6,679 nt of DNA from Oscillospiraceae bacterium (GTDB lineage: Bacteria > Bacillota > Clostridia > Oscillospirales > Oscillospiraceae). Below are positions 1 through 5,455 of this stretch, piece after piece. Below the pieces are notes generated by a model that saw nothing but the letters and a program-made list of their open reading frames with translations, ran no database searches and was not told where the DNA came from. The translations under genes and the position numbers were made by a program. The stretch covers positions 1 through 6,679 of the forward strand of contig JAJPXI010000175.1 of the NCBI GenBank assembly GCA_021205585.1, read 5' to 3'. Every line of letters begins with the position of its first letter. The stretch's first letter is position 1.

Positions 1-51
1 CGCAAAATTTCTCGCCATCCGCTCTTGCCGATTTAATCAGTCCTTCCCTAA
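1..51 (-). repeat. Arm of a MITE-like repeat, cut by the window edge
   Basis: Read as its reverse complement, bases 1-51 match 3050-3100 at 50 of 51 positions; the only mismatch is base 34 against base 3067. The tip next to the islet reads TTAGGGAAGGACTGATT on the minus strand, the same tip as the left arm of the element at 3050-3245. The rest of this copy would lie to the left of the window. It overlaps the broken aldo/keto reductase start and supplies the stop codon of that fragment. Seen directly: the match. Inferred: that it is half of a second, oppositely oriented copy of the same element. Confidence 0.85.
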
Positions 52-93
52 GATTGGCATTCTTACTCCACTTGACAGTGTTACATATTCCAT
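37..93 (-). pseudogene. Aldo/keto reductase 5' fragment interrupted by the repeat
   Basis: Just 21 bases after the flavodoxin stop, an ATG at 93-91 preceded by AAAGGACGAG opens a reading frame giving MEYVTLSSGVRMPILG. This is the characteristic first strand of the aldo/keto reductase family, whose members typically begin MxYVTLNNGVxMPxLGxG. After the Leu-Gly codons (TTA GGG, 51-46) the frame runs into the repeat arm and stops at a TGA (39-37) after 18 codons. The catalytic Asp-Tyr-Lys-His residues are therefore not encoded here; they may survive left of the window beyond the insertion or may be lost. Its place as last gene of the leftward operon fits, since such NADPH-dependent reductases often accompany MerR and flavodoxin genes in carbonyl detoxification loci. 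The family call rests on only 16 residues but the match is close. Confidence 0.72.
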
Positions 94-114
94 AATATCT
101 CGTCCTTTCTCTGA

Positions 115-591
115 TTAATTATTTTCTGCCCATGCTTTCAGTTCCGCTGCGTCTGCGCTGGAAGAAAACCGTCTGCCTTCCTTTAAAACCGCTCCCTTGC
201 AGGAGGCTTTCAGTTCCTCGTTCGTTCGCCCCATTCCGCTGCTGCCGGATGTCGCAAACGGAATGATTGTTTTCCCCGACAGGTCATACTGTTCCAAAAA
301 TGTGTTGATGATGGTCGGGGCGACATACCACCATATCGGAAAGCCGATGTAAATCGTATCATAACCGTCCATATCCTCCACGCGGTTTGCTATCGGCGGA
401 CGGAAGGACTTATCATTCATTTCCACGCTGCTGCGGCTGTTTTGATTTGTCCAGTCCAAATCCGCTTTTGAATAGGGTGTTACCGGCTGAATCTGATGCA
501 GGTCAGCCCCGATTGCCCCTGCAAGGCGCTCCGCCAAAGCAGCGGTCACTCCGCTTGCCGAAAAATAAGCTACCAATGTTTTCTTCGCCAT
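115..591 (-). CDS. Flavodoxin-like FMN-binding protein
   Basis: This 158-residue protein has the length and layout of a short-chain flavodoxin. A first beta strand leads to a phosphate-binding loop (LVAYFSASGVT, about residues 6-16) that would hold the FMN phosphate. FPIWWYVAP at about 84-92 is the usual isoalloxazine-stacking loop of the flavodoxin_4 group, and FATSGSSGMG at about 112-121 is the second flavin loop. No signal peptide or membrane segment is visible, so it should be cytoplasmic. It would carry electrons or reduce small carbonyl or quinone-like substrates; the substrate cannot be read from sequence. AAGGAG lies a few bases upstream of the ATG at 591. It follows the alpha/beta hydrolase by 39 bases and is probably cotranscribed with it from the promoter at 2454-2484. 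The family is clear, the physiological role is not. Confidence 0.9.
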   Translation of the reverse strand: MAKKTLVAYFSASGVTAALAERLAGAIGADLHQIQPVTPYSKADLDWTNQNSRSSVEMNDKSFRPPIANRVEDMDGYDTIYIGFPIWWYVAPTIINTFLEQYDLSGKTIIPFATSGSSGMGRTNEELKASCKGAVLKEGRRFSSSADAAELKAWAENN

Positions 592-630
592 GATAAAATT
601 CTCCTTTCAGGCCATATGCCTCGATGTTCT

Positions 631-1605
631 TTATGCCAGATAACTGTCAAAAAATTCAGTTATCTTATCAAATGGGATGATGTCCATCCTGTCATACAAA
701 TCCGTGTGGACGGCTCCCGGTATAATCATGAGTTCCTTGTTGTCACCGGTCAGCTTCGCAAACGCATCCTTACTGAAATAGCAGGAATGCGCTTTTTCCC
801 CATGCACCAGCAATACTGCACTGCGGATTTCATCACTGTACTTCAGAATCGGCATATTCAGGAAAGACTCACAGCCGGTCACATTCCACCCTCCGTTGGA
901 ATTTAAGGAGCGGGGATGATAGCCGCGTTCTGTCTTATAATAATCGTAGTAGTCCTTCACAAAGAATGGAGCGTCCTCCGGAAGGGGATCGACAACGCCG
1001 CCGCCTAATGCGTAGCTGTCGTCTTTATAATCCCTGATGCGCTGTTCGCAGAGAGCTTTCTTTTTCTCATATCTGGCTTCTTCACTGTCTTCGCTGTCAA
1101 AATAGCCTTTTGCGTTCACGCGGGTCATGTCATACATGGTGGACGCGACTGTAGCTTTAATGCGTGTATCCAGTGCCGCCGCATTCAGCGCCATGCCGCC
1201 CCAGCCGCAGATACCGATAATTCCGATTCTTTCCGGGTCAACGTTCTCCTGCACAGATAGAAAATCAACTGCCGCCATGAAATCTTCGGTATTGATATCC
1301 GGAGATGCCACATATCTTGGTTGCCCGCCGCTCTCTCCAGTATAGGATGGGTCAAAGGCAATCGTTAAAAATCCTCGTTCTGCCATTGCCTGTGCATATA
1401 ATCCAGATGACTGCTCCTTGATCGCTCCAAACGGCCCGCTCACAGCAATCGCCGGGAGCTTTCCAGATAAACCTTTGGGTTCATACAGGTCTGCCGCCAG
1501 AGTGATACCATAGCGGTTATGAAATGTAACTTTCCTGTGATTTACCTTGTCGCTCTGTGGGAAAACCTTATCCCACTCTGATGTTAAATTCAATTTTTCT
1601 TCCAT
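631..1605 (-). CDS. Alpha/beta hydrolase with a GICGWGG elbow
   Basis: This 324-residue protein has the alpha/beta hydrolase fold of the COG1073/dienelactone-hydrolase-like group. An N-terminal strand (VTFHNRYGITLAADLY, about 26-41) leads to an oxyanion-type SGPFG loop at 56-60, DPSYTGESGG at 85-94, and a nucleophile-elbow region IGICGWGGM at 130-138. C-terminal motifs are VHGEKAHS at 267-274, with a candidate acid (E270), and PGAVHTDLYD at 296-305, with the presumed catalytic H300. The elbow has no serine: C133 is the only obvious nucleophile and W135 occupies the place of Ser in relatives reading GICASGG. From memory, GICGWGG is conserved in a recognisable subfamily, so this is not a random loss. 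No signal peptide is seen. The start at 1605 has a modest GAGGA ribosome site and lies 25 bases after the upstream gene, which fits an operon. Substrate unknown; an ester, lactone or reactive carbonyl adduct is a guess from the neighbours. Confidence 0.88.
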   Translation of the reverse strand: MEEKLNLTSEWDKVFPQSDKVNHRKVTFHNRYGITLAADLYEPKGLSGKLPAIAVSGPFGAIKEQSSGLYAQAMAERGFLTIAFDPSYTGESGGQPRYVASPDINTEDFMAAVDFLSVQENVDPERIGIIGICGWGGMALNAAALDTRIKATVASTMYDMTRVNAKGYFDSEDSEEARYEKKKALCEQRIRDYKDDSYALGGGVVDPLPEDAPFFVKDYYDYYKTERGYHPRSLNSNGGWNVTGCESFLNMPILKYSDEIRSAVLLVHGEKAHSCYFSKDAFAKLTGDNKELMIIPGAVHTDLYDRMDIIPFDKITEFFDSYLA

Positions 1606-1630
1606 GTTTTTACGTCCTCGCTTTCTGTAC

Positions 1631-2386
1631 TTATTTCAAGATTCCATACTGGCTCTCTTCCACAGGCTCCAGCCATTCGTTAGAAGTATTCTCTCCCGGC
1701 ACCTCGACTGCCAGGTGAGAAAACCAGCTGTCCGGCGCAGCCCCGTGCCAGTGCTTCACACCAACAGGGATGTTGATACAGTCGCCTGGCTTCATTTCTA
1801 CAGCATCCTTGCCCCATTCCTGATAATAACCGTGACCTGCCACACAAACCAGAATCTGTCCGCCGCCTTTGTCTGCGTGGTGGATGTGCCAGTTGTTGCG
1901 GCATCCTGGCTCAAAGGTTACATTGAAAATTCCGACCTGAGTTGTAGATACCGGAGCGAGATAACTCTGCCCAATGAAATACTGCGCAAATGCATCATTC
2001 GGCTCACCGATAGGGAATACCATCTCTGCCGCATGAGATGTCCTTGCATCAACAGGCTTTTCATCCTCCATCCAGACGTCCTTTGCCATGTTAAAAACTG
2101 CCCAGCCTTTTGGCCAGCCGACATAAAATGCCGTGTGGGTAATAATCGCCGCAATTTCTTTTCTGGTAACCCCGGCTTTCTTCGCATTTTCCAGATGATA
2201 TTTCAACGAAGAATCCGTGATGCCGGAAGACATCAATGCCACCACTGTAATAATACACCGTGTTTTGTGGTCAATGTCCTGATTATTCCAGTTTTCTCCA
2301 AACAGCACATCATCATTGAAATGTGCGAACTCCGGTGCAAATTCACCGAGGGCATTCCGTCCTGCCGTCTGTATAATTTTTTCCAT
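1631..2386 (-). CDS. Carboxymuconolactone decarboxylase-cupin fusion protein
   Basis: This 251-residue protein has two domains. Residues about 15-105 are carboxymuconolactone decarboxylase-like (FNDDVLFGENWNNQDIDHKTR followed by helices ending GWPKGWAVFNMAKDVW, 90-105). The AhpD-type CxxC pair is absent, with only C44 in this region, so peroxidase activity of that type is unlikely. Residues about 140-235 form a cupin barrel: motif 1 contains WHIHH (H167, H169) and Q177, and motif 2 PGDCINIPVGVKHWHGA contains H212, a plausible metal-binding set. Proteins of this architecture are common in bacterial redox loci, usually without a proven reaction. It is the first gene of the leftward operon: the ATG at 2386 has a strong AGGAGG eight bases upstream (2395-2400), and the MerR-type promoter lies about 70 bases away. 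Fold assignments are firm, function is open. Confidence 0.9.
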   Translation of the reverse strand: MEKIIQTAGRNALGEFAPEFAHFNDDVLFGENWNNQDIDHKTRCIITVVALMSSGITDSSLKYHLENAKKAGVTRKEIAAIITHTAFYVGWPKGWAVFNMAKDVWMEDEKPVDARTSHAAEMVFPIGEPNDAFAQYFIGQSYLAPVSTTQVGIFNVTFEPGCRNNWHIHHADKGGGQILVCVAGHGYYQEWGKDAVEMKPGDCINIPVGVKHWHGAAPDSWFSHLAVEVPGENTSNEWLEPVEESQYGILK

Positions 2387-2423
2387 ATATAAAACCTCCT
2401 AAATCGAGAGTGCCGAAATATGT

Positions 2424-2452
2424 TTGACACCTCGCGCTTCATGTGATATTAT
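2424..2452 (+). promoter_or_regulatory. Promoter of the merR gene
   Basis: TTGACA (2424-2429), a 17-base spacer and TATTAT (2447-2452), with an upstream TG (2444-2445) forming an extended -10, make a near-consensus vegetative promoter reading right. The start of transcription would fall near 2459, so the dyad operator at 2464-2484 lies in the first transcribed bases. That placement suggests the regulator limits its own synthesis. The promoter also excludes translation starts upstream of it for the regulator gene. Confidence 0.75.
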
Positions 2453-2453
2453 T

Positions 2454-2484
2454 ATTGTAATACTTGAACCTAACTTTAGGTCAA
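2454..2484 (-). promoter_or_regulatory. MerR-type promoter of the leftward redox operon
   Basis: On the minus strand TTGACC (2484-2479) and TACAAT (2459-2454) are separated by exactly 19 bases (2460-2478). MerR-family activators act on promoters with overlong 19-20 bp spacers, bending the DNA to realign the two hexamers; the normal optimum is 17. The spacer also carries the dyad listed separately. Transcription would begin near 2447 and give a leader of about 60 bases before the carboxymuconolactone decarboxylase-cupin gene. Confidence 0.78.
2464..2484. promoter_or_regulatory. Dyad operator for the divergent MerR regulator
   Basis: The plus strand reads TTGAACCTA (2464-2472), then a short centre, then TAGGTCAA (2477-2484). 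This is an inverted repeat with ACCTA/TAGGT as the perfect core and one unpaired base in one outer half. It sits inside the 19-bp spacer of the leftward promoter and just downstream of the merR promoter start. The half-site resembles the CTTGACCTAAAGT-type boxes of aldehyde-responsive MerR regulators, recalled rather than searched. Confidence 0.65.
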
Positions 2485-2528
2485 TACCCTATTTGAAAAC
2501 TTTTTATGAACAGGAGATCATATTTGTC

Positions 2529-2966
2529 ATGTACACAATCGGGCAGGTTTCTGAGATGTTCGGTTTACCCATCTCTACACTTCGCTATTATGATAAGGAG
2601 GGGTTGTTTCCAACTTTGCAGCGCACTTCCGGCATAAGAAAGTTTGGGGATACGGAGATTGAGACTTTGCGTATCATTGAATGCTTGAAAAAATCAGGGC
2701 TGGAGATAAAAGACATCAAGAAATTCATGGAATGGTGCGGGCAGGGAAGCGTAACATACCCGCAGCGAAAAGAATTGTTTGAAAAGCAGATAGAAACCGT
2801 TAAGGCAGAAATGGAGCGTATGAATCGTGTTCTTGATTTGCTGAAATATAAATGCTGGTATTACGAACAGGCCATTGCAGACGGTAACGAAGATAGGCTG
2901 GAGGCAATGAAGCCGGAGGAAATGCCGGAAGAGATTAGGGTGGCATATAATAATGCACATCAGTAA
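2529..2966 (+). CDS. MerR-family transcriptional regulator, AdhR/NmlR type
   Basis: The protein is 145 residues when started at the ATG at 2529, which has AGGAG at 2512-2516; a start at 2424 would overlap the promoter and add residues with no family counterpart. Residues 1-70 form the winged helix-turn-helix: YTIGQVSEMFGLPISTLRYY, then the DKEGLFP wing and the RxF segment near 37-39. A long dimerisation helix spans about 78-112. Cysteines occur at 52, 70 and 109. Cys52 coincides with the conserved cysteine of Bacillus AdhR and related NmlR proteins, which sense aldehydes and other carbonyl electrophiles; that parallel is family knowledge, not shown here. It is divergent from the three-gene redox operon and most likely activates it while repressing itself. 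A terminator follows directly. Confidence 0.92.
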   Translation: MYTIGQVSEMFGLPISTLRYYDKEGLFPTLQRTSGIRKFGDTEIETLRIIECLKKSGLEIKDIKKFMEWCGQGSVTYPQRKELFEKQIETVKAEMERMNRVLDLLKYKCWYYEQAIADGNEDRLEAMKPEEMPEEIRVAYNNAHQ

Positions 2967-2974
2967 TTAAAAGC

Positions 2975-3020
2975 ATAACGTCCATCAGAGAAATTTCGAT
3001 TCTTTGATGGGCGTTATTTT
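2975..3020 (+). terminator. Rho-independent terminator of merR
   Basis: Eight bases after the merR stop, 2975-2992 can pair with 3000-3017 in an 18-bp stem that includes two G-U pairs and a 7-base loop. The right arm ends in TTAT and runs into TTTT. An A-rich stretch precedes the left arm, so the hairpin could work in both directions. It separates merR from the repeat element that follows. Confidence 0.8.
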
Positions 3021-3049
3021 GGAGGCTTCGTGCATATGTGTGAGGAAGA

Positions 3050-3245
3050 TTAGGGAAGGACTGATTCAATCGGCAAGAGCGGATGGCGAGAAATTTTGCG
3101 ACAAAAGAAGGCGCAAAAGTGCAGGAATACTGTATACAACCGTCACCCGGCCAGCATAGCTGGCCAGGTGACGGTTTCAGCGTTGCTCTTGTGCAAAATC
3201 ATTGCCAGACGCCGCAGACGCATTTAATCAGTGCTTCCTTAATCT
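3050..3245. mobile_element. MITE-like imperfect palindromic element, about 196 bp
   Basis: The left tip (3047-3070) and the reverse complement of the right tip (3222-3245) agree at 21 of 24 bases; the shared core is TTAxGGAAGxACTGATT. Similarity continues inward with gaps through ATTTTGC-ACAA (about 3094-3104 against 3187-3199), and the centre is a long hairpin (3138-3176). GAAGA occurs directly outside both ends (3045-3049 and 3246-3250), a possible 5-bp target duplication. There is no room for a transposase, so it would be mobilised in trans. A second copy of its left arm, inverted, lies at 1-51. It marks the border between AT-richer and GC-rich DNA. It also fills the gap between merR and pdxT, which has no gene. 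Confidence 0.7.
3138..3176. repeat. Long central hairpin of the MITE-like element
   Basis: Bases 3138-3155 pair with 3159-3176: ten pairs (AACCGTCACC/GGTGACGGTT), one C-A mismatch, then seven pairs (GGCCAGC/GCTGGCC) closing on the loop ATA. No run of T follows on either strand, so it is not a classical intrinsic terminator. Lying about 84 bases beyond the pdxT stop, it could still protect or end the pdxST message. Confidence 0.75.
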
Positions 3246-3259
3246 GAAGAGAGTATGAA

Positions 3260-3838
3260 TCAGCGCTTCCATAGTCCCTGCGCCACCTCGTCCAGAAACC
3301 AGCGGTGGATGGATAAATCGTCGTTCAGTTCCGGGTGGAAGGCCGTGACCAGCTGGCGGCCCTGGCGGGCGGCCACGATATGGCCGTTTACCTGGGCCAG
3401 CACCTGGGCCTTCTCGCCTGCGGCGGCGATGTAGGGGGCGCGGATGAAGGTCATGGGCACTCGGCCCACGCCCTCCATCCGGCCCTCGGTGAAAAAGCTG
3501 CCCAGTTGGCGGCCATAGGCGTTGCGCTTGACGGAGATGTCCATGGTGGCAAAGCAGGGCTCGCCCCCCTCCACCTGTTGGGCCAGGAGGATCAGCCCTG
3601 CACAAGTGCCGAACACCGGCAGCCCGGCCTGGATCTTCTCCCGCAGGGGCTGGAACAGACCCAGTTCCTTCAGCAGCTTGGCTATGACGGTGCTCTCCCC
3701 TCCGGGGAGCAGCAGCCCGTCCATGGGCCGCTGGATGTCCCGGAGCTGGCGAATCTCAAAATGCTCCGCCCCCAGGCGGCCCAGCATGGCCCCGTGTTCG
3801 GCAAAGCCCCCCTGGAGGGCCAGGATTCCAAAGGCCAT
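3260..3838 (-). CDS. pdxT: PLP synthase glutaminase subunit PdxT
   Basis: This 192-residue protein is the glutamine amidotransferase half of the DXP-independent pyridoxal 5'-phosphate synthase. It hydrolyses glutamine and channels ammonia to PdxS. The sequence shows GILALQGGFAEH at 4-15, the LLPGGEST loop at 43-50, the nucleophile in FGTCAGLILLA (C79) and the dyad FHPEL (H168, E170), a complete class I triad at the spacing known from Bacillus PdxT. The length is normal. Its ATG overlaps the pdxS stop by one base (TAATG, 3840-3836), with no good ribosome site of its own, so translation is probably coupled to pdxS. The last codons lie close to the MITE-like element but the C-terminus looks intact. 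Cytoplasmic; works as a 12+12 complex with PdxS. Confidence 0.97.
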   Translation of the reverse strand: MAFGILALQGGFAEHGAMLGRLGAEHFEIRQLRDIQRPMDGLLLPGGESTVIAKLLKELGLFQPLREKIQAGLPVFGTCAGLILLAQQVEGGEPCFATMDISVKRNAYGRQLGSFFTEGRMEGVGRVPMTFIRAPYIAAAGEKAQVLAQVNGHIVAARQGRQLVTAFHPELNDDLSIHRWFLDEVAQGLWKR

Positions 3839-4713
3839 TACTTGCCCCGTTCCGCCATCAGCAGGGCGATTTCGTCCTCGTTGATGCCCACCATGGCCTC
3901 ACCCAGGTCGGTGGACAGTTCGGCGATTAGTTTGGCGTCGGTGTAGTTGGTGACAGCCTGGACGATGGCGGCGGCCCGCTTGGCCGGGTTGCCCGACTTG
4001 AAGATGCCGGAGCCGACGAACACGCCCTCGGCCCCCAGCTGCATCATCAGCGCGGCGTCGGCGGGGGTGGCCACGCCGCCGGCGGCGAAGTTGACCACCG
4101 GCAGCCGCCCGTTCTCGTGGACGCAGCGCAGCAAGTCCACCGGCACCTGGAGCTGCTTGGCGGCCTCGAACAACTCATCCTCCCGCAGATTCTGCACCCG
4201 CCGGATCTCCGCGTTCATGGCGCGCATATGGCGCACGGCCTGCACCACGTCGCCGGTGCCCGGTTCCCCCTTGGTGCGAATCATGGAGGCCCCCTCCGCA
4301 ATGCGGCGCAGAGCCTCCCCCAAATCCCGTGCGCCGCAGACGAAGGGCACCTGGAATTGAGTTTTGTCGATGTGGTGCACGTCGTCGGCGGGGGAGAGGA
4401 CCTCGCTTTCGTCGATATAGTCGATTTCGATGGCCTGCAAAATCTGGGCCTCCACAAAATGCCCGATGCGGCACTTCGCCATCACGGGGATGGACACCGC
4501 CTGCTGAATCCCCCGAATCATCTTGGGGTCGCTCATGCGGGACACCCCGCCGGCGGCCCGGATGTCGGCGGGAATCCGCTCCAGGGCCATGACAGCGCAG
4601 GCCCCCGCGTCCTCGGCGATTTTGGCCTGCTCGGGGGTGGTGACGTCCATAATCACGCCGCCCTTGAGCATCTGCGCCAACTGCTTGTTCAGCTCATATC
4701 TGCTGTTTTCCAT
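3838..4713 (-). CDS. pdxS: PLP synthase lyase subunit PdxS
   Basis: This 291-residue protein builds pyridoxal 5'-phosphate from ribose 5-phosphate, glyceraldehyde 3-phosphate and ammonia. The ATG at 4713 was chosen over an in-frame ATG 45 bases upstream because GGAGGAA lies 7 bases before it and the resulting N-terminus (ENSRYELNKQLAQMLKGGVIMDV) and length match the family. Catalytic residues are present: D23, the ribose-binding lysine K80 in VMAKCRIGHF, and K148 in IRTKGEPGTG. The phosphate-binding segments NFAAGGVATPADAALMMQLGA and GVFVGSGIFKS are intact. It is a (beta/alpha)8 barrel that forms a dodecamer with PdxT docked outside. Downstream pdxT overlaps it by one base. A likely terminator just upstream suggests its own promoter, separate from the HD gene. 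Confidence 0.97.
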   Translation of the reverse strand: MENSRYELNKQLAQMLKGGVIMDVTTPEQAKIAEDAGACAVMALERIPADIRAAGGVSRMSDPKMIRGIQQAVSIPVMAKCRIGHFVEAQILQAIEIDYIDESEVLSPADDVHHIDKTQFQVPFVCGARDLGEALRRIAEGASMIRTKGEPGTGDVVQAVRHMRAMNAEIRRVQNLREDELFEAAKQLQVPVDLLRCVHENGRLPVVNFAAGGVATPADAALMMQLGAEGVFVGSGIFKSGNPAKRAAAIVQAVTNYTDAKLIAELSTDLGEAMVGINEDEIALLMAERGK

Positions 4714-4780
4714 TGTCTGCTTCCTCCATCGGTGAACTCGGCCATAAACCCGGCCCAATATATTTTTTTGATATGGAGAT

Positions 4781-4809
4781 ACAGTACCTCAAATTCGCCT
4801 CCATTTCAA
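4781..4809 (-). promoter_or_regulatory. Candidate pdxST promoter
   Basis: On the minus strand TTGAAA (4809-4804) and TACTGT (4786-4781) are separated by 17 bases; the -10 is weak. Transcription would start near 4774, about 60 bases before pdxS, in an AT-rich gap between GC-rich genes. It lies just after the hairpin at 4822-4844, as expected for a new transcription unit. Tentative. No known B6 riboswitch or clear operator was recognised here. Confidence 0.3.
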
Positions 4810-4821
4810 GAGACAGAAGTG

Positions 4822-4844
4822 TTAAAAATCCGCCGGATTTTTAA
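4822..4844 (-). terminator. Likely terminator after the HD-domain gene
   Basis: TTAAAAATCC (4822-4831) pairs perfectly with GGATTTTTAA (4835-4844) around a 3-base loop. On the minus strand this gives a 10-bp stem whose descending arm contains TTTTT, about 48 bases after the HD gene stop. A second, GC-only hairpin (CGGGCC/GGCCCG, 4876-4891) directly follows the stop codon. Together they probably end or attenuate the cysK-HD transcript. The U-run lies within the stem, so efficiency is uncertain. Confidence 0.5.
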
Positions 4845-4891
4845 TTTGAGATTGGATATATCTCACAAGACCGCCCGGGCCGTCCGGCCCG

Positions 4892-5446
4892 TCAGTCTAC
4901 ATAAGCACTCTCCCGCATAGCCAGGATGGTCTGCTCTATCAGCTGCTCCAGGGGCCAGCCCAGCATATCTGTCCCCCGCTGGATGACCTCCCGGGAGCAG
5001 CCGGCGGCAAATTTTTTGTCCTTGTATTTCTTTTTGACCGACTTGACCTCCAAATCGGCCACGCTCTTAGACGGGCGCATCAGGGCCGCCGCGCCGATGA
5101 GGCCGGTCAGTTCGTCCACGGCGTAGAGCACCTTTTCCATCTGGTGCTCCGGCTTGACGTCCACCGTCAGCAGGTAGCCGTGGCTGACGGCGGCGCGGAT
5201 GATGGCCGGATCCACGCCCCGCTGTGCCATGATCTCCTGCTCTTTCAGGCAGTGCTGGTCCGGGAACTGTTCAAAGTCCAAATCGTGCAGAAGTCCCACG
5301 ATTCTCCAGAACTCCTCCTGCTCCCCCCAGCCCAGCTGCCGGGCGAACCAGCCCATGACATCGCTGACGATGTGGGCGTGCCGGAGGTGGAACTCTCCCT
5401 GGTTGAACTCCTCCAACAGAGCCGTCGCCTGCTCCATTGTGTACAT
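4892..5446 (-). CDS. HD-superfamily predicted phosphohydrolase
   Basis: This 184-residue single-domain HD protein resembles the predicted hydrolases of COG2316. The metal-binding pattern is visible in order: H23/H25 in FHLRHAHIV, the signature H54-D55 in GLLHDLDFEQFPDQH, H89 in AAVSHGY and D111 in AVDELTG. HD enzymes of this size hydrolyse phosphomonoesters or nucleotides; the substrate here is unknown. A lysine-rich stretch (SVKKKYKDKKF) lies in the C-terminal half. The start at 5446 has GGGAGG 6 bases upstream; an overlapping ATG at 5450 is in another frame. It follows cysK by 91 bases containing a strong hairpin and precedes pdxS. A role in phosphate-ester or nucleotide salvage beside PLP synthesis would be speculation. 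Confidence 0.88.
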   Translation of the reverse strand: MYTMEQATALLEEFNQGEFHLRHAHIVSDVMGWFARQLGWGEQEEFWRIVGLLHDLDFEQFPDQHCLKEQEIMAQRGVDPAIIRAAVSHGYLLTVDVKPEHQMEKVLYAVDELTGLIGAAALMRPSKSVADLEVKSVKKKYKDKKFAAGCSREVIQRGTDMLGWPLEQLIEQTILAMRESAYVD

Positions 5447-5455
5447 ACATTTCCT

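Noticed and set aside
1547..2392. 281-codon plus-strand open frame
   Set aside because: It lies opposite the well-supported CMD-cupin gene, is Cys/Arg-rich without family features, and has no promoter or ribosome site.
2424..2528. Upstream start for the MerR regulator at 2424, adding 35 residues
   Set aside because: This ATG-initiated extension coincides with the -35/-10 promoter and operator; the ATG at 2529 has a ribosome site and gives the standard MerR N-terminus.
3228..3605. Minus-strand open frame of 125 codons overlapping pdxT in another frame
   Set aside because: It overlaps PdxT almost completely, is rich in Pro/Arg/Gly as expected of a frame shadow, and lacks any motif.
4714..4758. 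Upstream start for PdxS at 4758
   Set aside because: The extra 15 residues are not found in the family and cover the ribosome site that serves the ATG at 4713.
4849..4865. Small inverted repeat GAGAT...ATCTC between the HD gene and pdxS
   Set aside because: Only five pairs with a short AT-rich centre, with no relation to a promoter; likely chance.
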